Assembly (NCBI RefSeq): GCF_000284295.1 | Contig: NC_017093.1 | Coordinates: 1,550,001 to 1,614,000 of the forward strand | DNA: 64,000 nt | DNA from: Actinoplanes missouriensis 431 | GTDB lineage: Bacteria > Actinomycetota > Actinomycetes > Mycobacteriales > Micromonosporaceae | Reading direction: 5' to 3' | Shown here: one piece after another, positions 35,084 through 45,832 of the stretch | Layout of the letters: each line of letters opens with the position of its first letter | Position numbering within the stretch: the first letter of the stretch is position 1 | Translations under genes and position numbers: made by a program | Notes under the pieces: generated by a model | What the model saw: only the letters and a program-made list of their open reading frames with translations | What the model was told of the DNA's origin: nothing | Database searches by the model: none

Positions 35084-36007
35084 GTGTCTCTCGGCCTTCC
35101 CTCCCGCCTTCCCGGCACGCCGTCGATCGGCGCGCTGATCCGCGAGCCGGCGCCGACCTTCTCCTTCGAGTTCTTCCCGCCCAAGACCCGTGACGGCGAG
35201 CGTCTGCTCTGGCAGGCGATCCGCGAGCTGGAGTCGCTGCGGCCCAGCTTCGTGTCGATCACGTACGGCGCGGGCGGCACCACCCGGGACACCACGGTCG
35301 CCGTCACCGAGCGGGTCGCCACCGAGACCACGCTGCTGCCGATGGCGCATCTCACCGCGGTCAACCACTCGGTCGCCGAGCTGCGCAACGTGATCGGCCG
35401 GCTGGCCGGCGCCGGCATCCGCAACGTGCTCGCGGTCCGCGGCGACCCGCCCGGCGACCCGACGGGCGAGTGGGTGCGGCACCCCGAGGGCGTGCACTAC
35501 GCCGAGGACCTGGTCCGGCTGATCCGCGAGTCCGGCGACTTCAGCGTCGGGGTGGCCGCGTTCCCCTACAAGCACCCCCGCTCGGCGGACGTGGAGAGCG
35601 ACACCCGCGACTTCATCCGCAAGTGCCGGGCCGGCGCCGACTTCGCGATCACCCAGATGTTCTTCGACGCCGACGACTACCTGCGCCTGCGTGACCGGGT
35701 CGCGGCGGCCGGCTGCGACACCCCGATCGTGCCGGGCGTGATGCCGGTGACCCGGATGGCGACGATCGAGCGGTCCGTGCAGCTCTCCGGCGCGCCGTTC
35801 CCGCCCGCGCTGCTGCGGCGGTTCGAAGCCGTCGCCGGCGACGAGGCGGCGGTCCGCGAGCTGGGCGTCGAGACGTGCAGCGAGATGTGCGCGCGGCTGC
35901 TCGCCGAGGGCGTGCCGGGCATCCACTTCATCACCCTCAACCGGTCCACGGCGACCCGCGAGGTGTGGCAGCGGCTGGCGCCCGCCGAGGTGGCCGCCGC
36001 GGCATGA
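35084..36007 (+). CDS. metF: Methylenetetrahydrofolate reductase (MetF family)
   Basis: A 307-residue flavoenzyme-type barrel reducing 5,10-methylene-THF to 5-methyl-THF for methionine synthesis. Motifs are [14 protein letters not shown] (catalytic Glu of the FEFFPPK segment), [44 protein letters not shown] and [19 protein letters not shown]. Length is normal for bacterial MetF. GTG 35084 is leaderless, with TACAGT 6 bases upstream. The CDP-alcohol phosphotransferase start follows 1 bp after the stop. Position corresponds to M. tuberculosis Rv2172c. Confidence 0.93.
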   Translation: MSLGLPSRLPGTPSIGALIREPAPTFSFEFFPPKTRDGERLLWQAIRELESLRPSFVSITYGAGGTTRDTTVAVTERVATETTLLPMAHLTAVNHSVAELRNVIGRLAGAGIRNVLAVRGDPPGDPTGEWVRHPEGVHYAEDLVRLIRESGDFSVGVAAFPYKHPRSADVESDTRDFIRKCRAGADFAITQMFFDADDYLRLRDRVAAAGCDTPIVPGVMPVTRMATIERSVQLSGAPFPPALLRRFEAVAGDEAAVRELGVETCSEMCARLLAEGVPGIHFITLNRSTATREVWQRLAPAEVAAAA

Positions 36008-36008
36008 G

Positions 36009-36650
36009 GTGACCTGGGAGGAGTACGCCACCGCCTGGTCCCGGCTGCACGGTGGTTTCGACCCGCGACAGGCCTCGCCGGTGGTCCGGGGATGGGTGCG
36101 CGGGGCGTACCGGATCGGGTCTTTTCTCGGTCGCCGGGGGGTCTCGCCGTTCGCGGTGACCCTGGCCGGGGTGGTCCTGTGCCTGGCCGTGCCGGTCGTC
36201 GCGCTGGCCGGTCCGGCCGGTGTCGGCGTGGCCGCGCTGCTGGTGCTGCTCGCCGCGATGGCTGACGGGCTGGACGGCGCGGTGGCGGTGGTGACCGGGC
36301 GGGTGAGCCGGGCCGGGTTCGTCTACGACTCGGTGGCGGACCGGGTGGGCGAGGCCGGGTGGCTCGCCGCCTTCTGGGTGGCCGGGGCGCCCGGCTGGCT
36401 GGTGGTCGCGGCGGGTGCCGCGAGCTGGCTTCATGAATATGTACGGGCCCGCGCCGTGGCCGCCGGCATGGCGGAGATCGGCGCCGTGACCGTGGGGGAG
36501 CGGCCCACCCGGGTCTCGATCGCCCTGTGCGCGTTCCTCTTCGGCGCCCTCGCCGCTCCCGCCGTCCTGGTGGGCGCCGCGGCGTGGCTGCTGATGCAGA
36601 TCATCGGATTCGCGCAATTGATTTTCGCGGTCCGCCGCGCCCTCCGATGA
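36009..36650 (+). CDS. CDP-alcohol phosphatidyltransferase-family membrane protein
   Basis: A 213-residue protein with about six hydrophobic segments. The family motif is D(x)2DG(x)2AR(x)8-9G(x)3D(x)3D. Here it reads DGLDGAVAVVTGRVSRAGFVYDSVAD: the four Asp and the Gly residues are kept, but the Arg of the AR pair is Val. GTG 36009 starts 1 bp after the metF stop with GCATGAG upstream, so it is probably cotranscribed with metF. Members transfer a phospho-alcohol from a CDP-alcohol (phosphatidylglycerol, phosphatidylinositol and related lipids). The missing Arg makes the donor and activity uncertain. Confidence 0.82.
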   Translation: MTWEEYATAWSRLHGGFDPRQASPVVRGWVRGAYRIGSFLGRRGVSPFAVTLAGVVLCLAVPVVALAGPAGVGVAALLVLLAAMADGLDGAVAVVTGRVSRAGFVYDSVADRVGEAGWLAAFWVAGAPGWLVVAAGAASWLHEYVRARAVAAGMAEIGAVTVGERPTRVSIALCAFLFGALAAPAVLVGAAAWLLMQIIGFAQLIFAVRRALR

Positions 36651-36730
36651 TCTTTTAATCGGTTGTCGGCGGTCGATGCCGTGCCTATTTTTCTCCTCAG
36701 CTTCTTTTCTTCGCTGGGGGGTGACTTCTC

Positions 36731-37162
36731 ATGAGTGCGGTGCTGGTGCTGAACGCGGACTGTCTGCCGCTGCACCGGGTCAGCCTCCGGCATGCGATCC
36801 GGATGCTGTTCCGTCAGGTGGCGGTGGTGCACGAGGCGCAGCCGGACGACCACATAGGTGTCTACCCGGTGCCGACCGTGGTGCGGCTGGTCAGTTACGT
36901 GGTGACGCGCTGGCGGCGCGGTCGCGGGCCGTCCTGGTCGCGGGCCGGGGTGCTGGCGCGGGACGGGCGGGTCTGTGCGTACTGCGCCGGTCCGGCCTCG
37001 ACGATCGACCACGTGCTGCCCCGCTCGCGCGGTGGCCGCAATTCCTGGGAGAACACCGTGGCCGCCTGCGGGAAATGCAACAACCGTAAGCGCGACCGCA
37101 CTCCGGAAGAGGCGCGAATGCCGCTGCTGGTGATTCCGGTGGCGCCGCGCTGGGGTGTTTGA
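36731..37162 (+). CDS. HNH endonuclease
   Basis: A 143-residue HNH nuclease-fold protein. The zinc knuckle is CAYCAGPASTIDH (first CxxC and the D-H of the catalytic strand), followed by HVLPRSRGGRNSWENTVAAC and CGKCNNRKRDRTPEEA (second CxxC, Asn and Arg). The N-terminal MSAVLVLNADCLPLHRVSLRHAI is typical of the small actinobacterial HNH family often annotated this way. ATG 36731 has GGGGGTGAC 6 bases upstream. It lies alone between the phosphotransferase and MarR genes; no restriction or phage genes are adjacent, so it is probably a housekeeping HNH protein of unknown target. Confidence 0.9.
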   Translation: MSAVLVLNADCLPLHRVSLRHAIRMLFRQVAVVHEAQPDDHIGVYPVPTVVRLVSYVVTRWRRGRGPSWSRAGVLARDGRVCAYCAGPASTIDHVLPRSRGGRNSWENTVAACGKCNNRKRDRTPEEARMPLLVIPVAPRWGV

Positions 37163-37246
37163 GAGCTGATGGTCGGCGGTTTTACACGGGGATCCGTCGG
37201 CCATCTTTTCGTCCGATGCCGGATGATCCGTCGTTAGACTTGCGTC

Positions 37247-37714
37247 ATGGCTGCTCCCGAGCGCGCCCAGCGCGACATCACCGGCCTGCTCAACGCGGCC
37301 GGGCACACCCTCTCCAACCGGCTCGCGGCAGCGCTCGCCGAGGTCGATCTGACGCCCCGCATGCAGTGCGTGCTGATCCACGCCATGGAGGAGGAGCGCA
37401 CCCAGATCCAGCTGGCGGCCCTCTCCTTCCTGGACAAGACGACCATGGTCAGCACCGTTGACGAACTGGAGAAGCGTGGCCTGGCCGAGCGGCGGCAGTC
37501 GGCCACCGACCGGCGCGCCCGGATCATCGCGGTCACCGACAAGGGCCGCCGGGTCGCCGAGGAGGCCCAGGCGATCGTCGACCGGGTGCACGGGGAGGCG
37601 CTCGCGGGGGTGGCGCCGGAAGGGCGGAAGGCCTTCCTCGACCTGCTGACGTCGCTGGCCGGGCCGGACGCCAACCCGGGGCCCCAGCCGATCCGCCGGG
37701 CCCGGGGCAAGTGA
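37247..37714 (+). CDS. MarR family transcriptional regulator
   Basis: A 155-residue MarR regulator. The winged helix covers about residues 30-100: LTPRMQCVLIHAMEEERTQI, LALSFLDKTTMVSTVDELEK as recognition helix, and wing SATDRRARIIAVTDKGRRV. ATG 37247 is leaderless, with TAGACT (37235-37240) ending 6 bases upstream. The gene ends 4 bp from the stop of the convergent TetR regulator. No obvious target gene is divergent from it; HNH is upstream on the same strand. Ligand and regulon are unknown. Confidence 0.9.
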   Translation: MAAPERAQRDITGLLNAAGHTLSNRLAAALAEVDLTPRMQCVLIHAMEEERTQIQLAALSFLDKTTMVSTVDELEKRGLAERRQSATDRRARIIAVTDKGRRVAEEAQAIVDRVHGEALAGVAPEGRKAFLDLLTSLAGPDANPGPQPIRRARGK

Positions 37715-37718
37715 TCCG

Positions 37719-38246
37719 CTAGGGTTCCAGCCCTTTGAAAACCACAGCGAGGGTACGGTCTCGCAACTGCTCGTCCCAGCCGCCGTGCAGCGCGCCCTGG
37801 CAGAGGCTGACCAGCAGCGCCATCACCTCGGGCAGCCGCACCTCGCGGGAGACGGTCCCGGCCTCCTGGGCCTGGCTCAGCAGGGCGGCGACGGCGTCCC
37901 GCAGGTTCCCCACCACGTCCGGCAGGCTCAGGCCGATCCCGGACCGGGCGAGCAGCTCCACCACCGACCGTTTCCCGGCGGCCTGCGCCACGAGACTCGT
38001 CAGGAAGCGGACCAGCCCGTCCGGGCCGCCGAGCTCGCCGGCCTCGGCGACCAGCCGGGCCAGCAGTCGTTTCATGATCGCGGCGAGCAGGTCGTCCTTG
38101 GTGGGGAAGTGCCGGAAGACCGTCCCGACGGCGACACCGGCACGGCGGGCCACCTCCTCGGTGGATCCGCCCGGGCCGAGCTCGGCGAAGACCGTCTCGG
38201 CGGCGTCCAGGATGCGGGCCCGGTTGCGCTGGGCGTCGGCACGCAA
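37719..38246 (-). CDS. TetR family regulator
   Basis: A 175-residue TetR repressor. The helix-turn-helix is at about residues 5-52 (RNRARILDAAETVFAELGPG, AGVAVGTVFRHFPTKDDLL). The start is a TTG at 38246, chosen because GGAG lies 8 bases upstream and the typical MRADAQRNRARIL sequence begins there; no ATG or GTG is available in frame nearby. Two GAGT-N4-ACTC inverted repeats lie between it and the divergent NTF2-like gene, so it probably represses itself and that gene. It is convergent with the MarR gene, with a 4-bp gap. Confidence 0.87.
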   Translation of the reverse strand: MRADAQRNRARILDAAETVFAELGPGGSTEEVARRAGVAVGTVFRHFPTKDDLLAAIMKRLLARLVAEAGELGGPDGLVRFLTSLVAQAAGKRSVVELLARSGIGLSLPDVVGNLRDAVAALLSQAQEAGTVSREVRLPEVMALLVSLCQGALHGGWDEQLRDRTLAVVFKGLEP

Positions 38247-38248
38247 AA

Positions 38249-38262
38249 TGAGTCTCCACTCA
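38249..38262. promoter_or_regulatory. TetR operator 1
   Basis: TGAGT-CTCC-ACTCA palindrome, 3 bp upstream of the TTG start of the TetR gene. It shares the GAGT-N4-ACTC core with the second site 35 bp away. Confidence 0.65.
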
Positions 38263-38283
38263 CTATCGTGGTCCGCAGAAGTC

Positions 38284-38295
38284 GAGTGCTGACTC
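38284..38295. promoter_or_regulatory. TetR operator 2
   Basis: GAGT-GCTG-ACTC inverted repeat, 24 bp before the GTG of the NTF2-like gene. It is followed by a -10-like TTTAGATG. Confidence 0.6.
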
Positions 38296-38318
38296 ACTTT
38301 AGATGAAGGAGCGCTGCC

Positions 38319-38717
38319 GTGACACCCAGAGAGATCTTCGAGCGGATGCGGGCGCACTGGCTCGCGAACGAGACCACCTTCACCGGCGAGATGCTGGCCG
38401 AGGAGGTGGTGGTGGAGACGCCGTTCGCCGCGCCCGGACGCCCCAGCCGGACCGAGGGGCGGGAGCGGGTGCTGGCCTGGACGCAGGCGGGGCGGGCGTC
38501 GTTCCCGGTGCGCTTCGACGACTGCCGCAACGTGGTGGTGCACGAGACGGCAGACCCGGAGGTGATCGTCGTGGAGTACGAACTGGCCGGCACCCACACG
38601 GCGACGGGGGCCAGCGCGTCGGCGCCGTTCATCGCGGTGCTGCGGACGCGGGGCGGAAAGCTGGCCCACTGGCGCGAGTACCAGCACACGCTAGCGATCA
38701 TGCAAGCCGTCGGGTAG
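38319..38717 (+). CDS. SnoaL/NTF2-like domain protein
   Basis: A 132-residue protein with the cone-shaped NTF2-like fold of the nuclear-transport-factor/SnoaL group. It opens TPREIFERMRAHWLANETT and has ETPFAAPGRPSRTEGRERVL, then FDDCRNVVVHETADPEVIVV and a C-terminal GGKLAHWREYQHTLAIMQ. GTG 38319 has GAAGGA 8 bases upstream. It is divergent from the TetR regulator with two putative operators between. Such proteins can be isomerases, cyclases or simple binding proteins; a ligand-inducible stress or detoxification role is a guess. A 14-bp stem-loop follows the stop. Confidence 0.85.
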   Translation: MTPREIFERMRAHWLANETTFTGEMLAEEVVVETPFAAPGRPSRTEGRERVLAWTQAGRASFPVRFDDCRNVVVHETADPEVIVVEYELAGTHTATGASASAPFIAVLRTRGGKLAHWREYQHTLAIMQAVG

Positions 38718-38733
38718 GCGAAGCGATCAAGCA

Positions 38734-38767
38734 CAGTGGTGGGACACGCCGTTGTGTCCCACCACTG
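38734..38767. terminator. Bidirectional terminator between NTF2-like gene and sdhB
   Basis: CAGTGGTGGGACAC (38734-38747) pairs perfectly with GTGTCCCACCACTG (38754-38767) around a 6-base loop, in the 60-bp gap between convergent genes. Confidence 0.85.
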
Positions 38768-38777
38768 GCGGCTCGCG

Positions 38778-39520
38778 TCAGCGCTTCGTGAGCGCCTTGC
38801 GGTAATCGCTGTTCAGGCGGCCGATCAGGCTGAGCGGGATGCCCTTCGGGCAGACCTCGGCGCACTCGCCCATGTTGGTGCAGCCACCGAAGCCGGCGTC
38901 GTCCTGCGCCTGCAGCATGTCGATCACCCGGCTGTCACGCTCGGGCTGGCCCTGCGGCATCAGGCCGAGGTGGGTGATCTTCGCGGCGGTGTAGAGCATC
39001 GACGAGCCGTTCGGGCAGGCCGCGACGCAGGCGCCGCAGCCGATGCAGGTGGCCGCTTCGAAGGCCGCGTCGGCGTCCTTCTTCGGGACCGGCGTGGCGT
39101 GCGCGTCGGGCGCGGTGCCGGTCGGCGCGCTGATGTAGCCGCCCGCCTGGATGATCTTGTCAAAGGCGGACCGGTCGACGACCAGGTCCTTGATCACCGG
39201 GAAGGCCGCGGCGCGCCACGGCTCCACGTCGATCGTGTCGCCGTCCTTGAACTTCCGCATGTGCAGCTGGCACACCGTGGTGGCCTTCTCCGGACCGTGC
39301 GCCACACCGTTGACGACCATGCTGCACATGCCGCAGATGCCTTCACGGCAGTCGTGGTCGAACGCGATCGGGTCCTCGCCGGAGAGGATCAGGTCCTCGT
39401 TGAGAACGTCGATCATCTCGAGGAACGAGGCGTCGGGGGAGATGTCCTTGACGTCGTAGCTGACCATCCGGCCCTTGTCGTCAGGACCGGACTGACGCCA
39501 CACCCGTACTTTGATGTTCA

Positions 39521-39521
<1 letters not shown>
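38778..39521 (-). CDS. sdhB: Succinate dehydrogenase / fumarate reductase iron-sulfur subunit
   Basis: A 247-residue electron-transfer subunit of succinate:quinone oxidoreductase. The [2Fe-2S] ligands are in [15 protein letters not shown] (residues about 60-72). The [4Fe-4S] and [3Fe-4S] clusters are ligated by [14 protein letters not shown] (about 150-161) and [16 protein letters not shown] (about 207-220). Electrons pass from the FAD in SdhA through these clusters to the membrane subunit. ATG 39521 overlaps the sdhA TAA stop by one base (TAATG). It is the last gene of the sdhCAB operon, ending at a 14-bp bidirectional hairpin. Confidence 0.96.
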
Positions 39522-41461
<1,940 letters not shown>

Positions 41462-41463
41462 CG

Positions 41464-42204
41464 TCACTCCACCAATCCGAACGTCACGGCGAACGGCACC
41501 GAGAGGTACATCGCGACAAGCACCACGGAGAGAACCAGCGCGGTGACCTGTGCGCGGCGCTCGTTGGTCTTGGTCTGCTGGCCCAGCGTGCGCACCGCGC
41601 TCCAGATGCCGTGCCGCAGGTGCAGGCCGACCATGATCACCGAGACGACGTAGAAGAGCGTCACGTACCAGCGGTCCGGCGCGAAGTCCGCGATCACGTT
41701 GGCGTGCGGCCGGCTCGAGTCGCCCACCGGGTTCAGGTGGCCGGTCGTCAGGTCGAGGATGTGGTAGATGATGAACAGCAGGACGATCACGCCGCCCCAG
41801 CGCATGGTCCGGGCGGCGTAACTTCCCTGGACCTTGGGCCGGTGCGCGTACTTGACCGGCCGGGCCTTCTTTGCCCGGATGGTCAGCTGCGTCGCCGCGT
41901 AGATGTGCGCGAAGATGGCGACGAGCAGGCCGATCCGCATGATCCAGAGGAACCAGACGTCCGGCAGCAGAGGCGTGCCGATCGTGCGCAGCCAGTGCGC
42001 GTAGTGGTCGAAGTCTTCATTGCCGATGAAGATCTTCAGGTTGCCGGCCGCATGCGCGAAGAGGAACAGCACCAGCGCGATGCCGCTGACCGCCATGATC
42101 AATTTAAGAGCGACCGACGAGGGCCGCACAGATTTCCGCGGCGCGGGGCGTGCCGTTGCACCCGCTGCGTTGGTCGTCTTCGGAATAGGAGTGTCTACCG
42201 CCAC
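41464..42204 (-). CDS. sdhC: Succinate dehydrogenase cytochrome b subunit (B-type)
   Basis: A 246-residue membrane anchor with five hydrophobic segments: [80 protein letters not shown] and [20 protein letters not shown]. Each of the first four carries a His suitable for di-heme b coordination, as in B-type menaquinone-reactive SdhC. The first 35 residues are cytoplasmic and Pro/Ala-rich. GTG 42204 starts the sdhCAB operon; sdhA follows with a 3-bp gap or GTGA overlap. It is divergent from a LysR gene 77 bp away, its probable regulator. Confidence 0.94.
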   Translation of the reverse strand: MAVDTPIPKTTNAAGATARPAPRKSVRPSSVALKLIMAVSGIALVLFLFAHAAGNLKIFIGNEDFDHYAHWLRTIGTPLLPDVWFLWIMRIGLLVAIFAHIYAATQLTIRAKKARPVKYAHRPKVQGSYAARTMRWGGVIVLLFIIYHILDLTTGHLNPVGDSSRPHANVIADFAPDRWYVTLFYVVSVIMVGLHLRHGIWSAVRTLGQQTKTNERRAQVTALVLSVVLVAMYLSVPFAVTFGLVE

Positions 42205-42281
42205 AACCTGGACGGTAAGAAGTCCCGAGTCATTCGTCTAATGCATGATCGGGCGGTTGTCCATGCCGGTAGTCTATTAAG

Positions 42282-43220
42282 GTGCAGCTGCAACAACTCA
42301 GGTACTTCGTGGCGGTCGCCGAGACCAGGCATTTCACCCATGCCGCCGATATTCTGGGCGTCTCGCAACCTACGTTGAGTAAGCAGATTCACACCCTGGA
42401 GTCGTCGCTCGGCGCGCCGCTCTTCGAGCGGGTGCGCGGCGCGATCACCCTGACGGTGGCCGGCGAGACACTCCTGCCCCTCGCGCAACGCATGGTGGCC
42501 GACGCCGACGCGGCCCTCGACGCGGTCCGCGACATCGTCGGCCTGCGGCGTGGCGAGGTCCGGCTCGGTGCCACGCCCAGCCTCTGCTCCTCGCTCGTGC
42601 CGGGGATACTCCGCACGTACCGGGAGGAGCACCCGGACATCCAGCTCCACGTGAGCGAGGGCAGCTCCCAGGACCTGATCGCCAACCTGATGGCCCACGC
42701 GCTCGACCTGGCGCTGATCGTGCAGCCCGAGCACGGCGTCGACCCGGTCCTGGAGACCACCGATCTGCTGCGGGAGAGCCTGGTCGTGGCGTCGGTCGCG
42801 GCCGAGCCTCCGCCGACCGTGGCCCGCCAGCTCGAGCTCGTGGAGCTGCGGCACACCCCGATGGTGATGTTCCGGAAGGGCTACGACATCCGTGACGTCA
42901 CCCTGCACGCCTGCGAGCGGGCCGGGTTCACCCCCAAGTTCGCGGTGGAGGGCGGCGAGATGGATGCGGTGCTGGCGTTCGTCGAGGCCGGCCTCGGTGT
43001 CGCCCTGGTGCCGAGCATGGTGCTGGCCAACCGGCCGCTGCTGCGGGCGACACCGCTCGCACCGCCCGGCATGCGGCGGACGATCGCCCTGGCCCAGCGG
43101 CGCGGGGCGGTGCTGCCGCACGCGGCCGCCGCGCTGCGGGACGTGGTGACCGAGCACATCGCCTCCGGCCGGCTGCCGTTCGGGGTGCGCGCACTGTCCA
43201 CATCGGCCACTGACGGTTAG
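42282..43220 (+). CDS. LysR family regulator divergent from sdhCAB
   Basis: A 312-residue LysR-type regulator. The winged helix at residues 1-60 contains YFVAVAETRHFTHAADILGV and SQPTLSKQIHTLESSLGAPL. The effector domain starts at about 90 (GEVRLGATPSLCSSLVPGIL) and includes AFVEAGLGVALVPSMVLANR. GTG 42282 is leaderless; TAGTCT (42270-42275) ends 6 bases upstream. The 77-bp gap to sdhC suggests coregulation, and ATGCAT lies at its centre as a possible half-site. The co-inducer is unknown; CynR/CbbR-type homology is general only. Confidence 0.9.
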   Translation: MQLQQLRYFVAVAETRHFTHAADILGVSQPTLSKQIHTLESSLGAPLFERVRGAITLTVAGETLLPLAQRMVADADAALDAVRDIVGLRRGEVRLGATPSLCSSLVPGILRTYREEHPDIQLHVSEGSSQDLIANLMAHALDLALIVQPEHGVDPVLETTDLLRESLVVASVAAEPPPTVARQLELVELRHTPMVMFRKGYDIRDVTLHACERAGFTPKFAVEGGEMDAVLAFVEAGLGVALVPSMVLANRPLLRATPLAPPGMRRTIALAQRRGAVLPHAAAALRDVVTEHIASGRLPFGVRALSTSATDG

Positions 43221-43230
43221 CATCCGGGGT

Positions 43231-43974
43231 GTGTGGCATGGCGAGTACCGGCATCCCCGGCTGGTCGAGGTCTACGACGCCGAATGCCCCTGGGGCTGGG
43301 ACGACGACTTCTTCATGGCGGTCCTCGCCGAGCACACCGCGCCGCGCGTGCTCGACCTCGGCTGCGGCACCGGCCGGCTCGCGATCGCGATGGCCGGCGC
43401 CGGTCACGAGGTCACCGGGGTGGACCCGGCCGGATCGGCCCTGGACGCCGCCCGCCGCAAGCCCGGCGCTGCCCGGGTCCGCTGGGTCGAGGGCTCGGCC
43501 TCGGCACTTCCGGCCCGGGCATTCGACGCCGCGTTTCTGGCCGGGCATGTCGCGCAGTTCTTCGTCGATGATCAAGAATGGTCGGAGTTGCTCCGCGCGC
43601 TGCGCCGCAGCCTTGTCGCCGAGGGGCGATTGATCTTCGATAGCCGGGATCCGGCAGCGCGCGTCTGGTTGCAGTGGAACCCGGAGGAATCGCGGCGGAT
43701 CGTCGTCCTCGCCGACGGCGGCGAGGTCGAGGCGTGGACCGAGGTGACCGCGGAGGGCGACGGTGTGGTCTCGCTGCTGCACCACTACCGGTTCTCCGAC
43801 GGCGAGGCGCTGACCAGCCGCGAGACGCTGCGCTTCCGCACCGAGGAGGAGTTGCGCGAGTCGCTGGCCGAAGCCGGTTTCCGGGTGGACCGGGTCTACG
43901 GCGGGTGGGGCCGGGAGCCGGTCGGCCTCAGCGGGGACGGCGAGTTGATCGTCATTGCGATCGCCGATTCGTGA
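43231..43974 (+). CDS. SAM-dependent methyltransferase (class I)
   Basis: A 247-residue class I methyltransferase. The SAM-binding motif I is VLDLGCGTGRLAIAMAGAGH (about residues 39-58), motif II VTGVDPAGSALDAAR, and a later FDAAFLAGHVAQFFVDDQEW. The N-terminus (YRHPRLVEVYDAECPWGWDD) and the C-terminal beta segment with FRTEEELRESLAEAGF fit the UbiE/YcgJ-like small-molecule branch. GTG 43231 is leaderless, TAGCAT (43218-43223) ending 7 bases upstream, which places the promoter over the LysR 3' end (stop 43220). Substrate unknown. Confidence 0.88.
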   Translation: MWHGEYRHPRLVEVYDAECPWGWDDDFFMAVLAEHTAPRVLDLGCGTGRLAIAMAGAGHEVTGVDPAGSALDAARRKPGAARVRWVEGSASALPARAFDAAFLAGHVAQFFVDDQEWSELLRALRRSLVAEGRLIFDSRDPAARVWLQWNPEESRRIVVLADGGEVEAWTEVTAEGDGVVSLLHHYRFSDGEALTSRETLRFRTEEELRESLAEAGFRVDRVYGGWGREPVGLSGDGELIVIAIADS

Positions 43975-44113
43975 TCCTCTAATTTGGATCTTGCGCAGTT
44001 CTGAAATCGATCTTAGGAATGTGCCGAGATCTGGCCGGCCCCATTGCGGAACGTGAATCCCGGGCTAGTATCCGCCTCGCACGATGGCGAAATCGGCGAC
44101 GGGTAAGGGTGGC

Positions 44114-45832
44114 ATGTCCGACAACGAGTGGCCAAGGGAGTTGCCTGCGGCTCACGGTGAGTGGAACGACCCTCCCCACCGTCCTCAGCGGGCGATTCTC
44201 GCGGCAGCACTGGTCCTCGCCGTTCTCGCGGCGGCCGGCGGTCTCACCTGGCAGCTGATGAGGAACGGCGCCGAGTCGCCGGACGCGGCGCCCACCGCGG
44301 CGCCGGTCCCCTCGGTCACGTCACCGAGCGTCGCGCCCTGCCCCGAGCCGGAGCTGAGCGTCGCCGCCGCCCCCGAGATCGAGCCGCTGATCCGCGAGGC
44401 CGCCGCCACGCTCAACCCGTCCGGGCTGCGCTGCCCGCCGGTCGTGGTCCGCGCCGAGGAACCGGCGATCACCGCCGCCGCCAAGGAGCGGGCCGGCGTC
44501 TGGATCCCGTCCAGCAGCGCCTGGCTCAGCGTCGCCGCCCGCGCCGGCGGTGCGTACTCGGTGTCCGGCAAGCCGATCGCGTACTCACCGGTGCTGATCG
44601 CCGCCCCGGAGGGGATCGCCAGTGTCTACGCGAAGGACGGCACGACCTCGTGGACCGGGCTGATCAAGGGGGCGACCGAGAGCACGTTCCCGACGATCAC
44701 CATGCCGGACCCGCTGAAGAGCACGGTCGGCCTGCTCAGCGTGCACGCGGTGCACGCCGCGACGGCCCGCACCACGAAGGACGCCGGCATCGCCCAGCTC
44801 CGCGCGCTCACCCTGCGCAGCCGGCTCGAGGAGGCGAACGCGGACCCGGCCGAGCTGCTCGAACGGATGGGCCGGCAGACCGACGGGACCACCGCGGTCT
44901 TCGACATCGGGCTCTTCCCGGTTCTGGAGCAGCAGCTGAAGGCGTACCAGAAGGTGAAGCACCCGGTCCCGCTCGCCGGTGCGCCGCCGGCCGACGGCCG
45001 GGTGGAGGCGGACTATCCGTTCGCGATCCGCAAGGGCGCCGACAAGGAGCTCGCCGCCCAGCTGCGCGCCGCGATCAGCAAGCCGGCCGTGGCGGCGGCC
45101 GGCTTCCGGACCGAGCCGACAGCCGGTGTGCTCCGGCTGCCGCAGTCGTCCGGCAAACTGCTCGGCCCGGCCCGGCAGTGGGCGCAGTACCGTGACCTGG
45201 CGTTCCAGGTCCTCCTGCTGATCGACTCGTCGGGTTCGATGAACGAGCCGATCACCGACCGGGACGGCCGGTCCGGCACCAAGGCGTCACTACTGCGCGC
45301 GTCCGGGGTGAGCGCCGCCGAGCTGTTCGGCGACGACACCAGGATCGGGATGTGGTATTTCGGCACGGCCGCCCGGAACGGCCCCGCACACACCGAGGTG
45401 GTGCGCTACGGGTCGATCAGCGGCGTCGTCGACGGGCAGACCCGGCGCGAGGCGCTGCAGACGAGGATCGGGGCCTACAAGCCGGAGAGCAGCGCCGGGA
45501 CGCCGCTGTACCAGGCCGTGCTGGACGGGGTGGAGACGATGCGCGGCGAGGTGACGCCGGACGCCGCGACAGTCGTGGTGGTGCTCACCGACGGGGCCGA
45601 CGGCGGCGCCCGGTTCGCGATGTCCAACGACGCGTTCCTGAAGAAGCTCACCGCCGGCCAGGACCCGGCGAAACCCGTCTCGATCATCGCGGTCGGTTAC
45701 GGGCCGGACGCGAACATGAGCGCCCTGACCGGGATGGCCGACGCGACGGGCGGCAAGGCGTTCGCCGCCGAGAACCCGGCCGACCTGGCGTCGGCGGTGG
45801 CGCAGGCCTTCCTCGCCGCCCACACATCGTGA
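44114..45832 (+). CDS. Membrane-anchored solute-binding-like protein with VWA domain
   Basis: A 572-residue protein. After about 26 cytoplasmic residues a TM helix (about 27-46, ILAAALVLAVLAAAGGLTW) would anchor it outside the cell. A Pro/Ser linker is followed by a substrate-binding-protein-like domain (about 80-330, with VWIPSSSAWLSVAARAG and PIAYSPVLIAAPEGIASV). The C-terminal von Willebrand A domain has a complete metal site: DSSGSMNE, the Thr in SSAGTPLYQAVL, and VVLTDGAD. ATG 44114 has AAGGGTGG upstream; ATG 44084, 13 bp after a TAGTAT box, is possible. Its stop lies in a repeat shared with the convergent carotenoid gene. Probably an adhesion or metal-dependent binding protein. Confidence 0.85.
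   Translation: MSDNEWPRELPAAHGEWNDPPHRPQRAILAAALVLAVLAAAGGLTWQLMRNGAESPDAAPTAAPVPSVTSPSVAPCPEPELSVAAAPEIEPLIREAAATLNPSGLRCPPVVVRAEEPAITAAAKERAGVWIPSSSAWLSVAARAGGAYSVSGKPIAYSPVLIAAPEGIASVYAKDGTTSWTGLIKGATESTFPTITMPDPLKSTVGLLSVHAVHAATARTTKDAGIAQLRALTLRSRLEEANADPAELLERMGRQTDGTTAVFDIGLFPVLEQQLKAYQKVKHPVPLAGAPPADGRVEADYPFAIRKGADKELAAQLRAAISKPAVAAAGFRTEPTAGVLRLPQSSGKLLGPARQWAQYRDLAFQVLLLIDSSGSMNEPITDRDGRSGTKASLLRASGVSAAELFGDDTRIGMWYFGTAARNGPAHTEVVRYGSISGVVDGQTRREALQTRIGAYKPESSAGTPLYQAVLDGVETMRGEVTPDAATVVVVLTDGADGGARFAMSNDAFLKKLTAGQDPAKPVSIIAVGYGPDANMSALTGMADATGGKAFAAENPADLASAVAQAFLAAHTS

Noticed and set aside
36731..37162. HNH gene as part of a homing intron or restriction system
   Set aside because: No intron boundaries, intein motifs, methyltransferase or phage genes are next to it.
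37719..38687. 322-residue version of the TetR gene
   Set aside because: The upstream extension crosses the two operator-like repeats and the NTF2-like gene; the TTG at 38246 with GGAG upstream gives a normal TetR protein.
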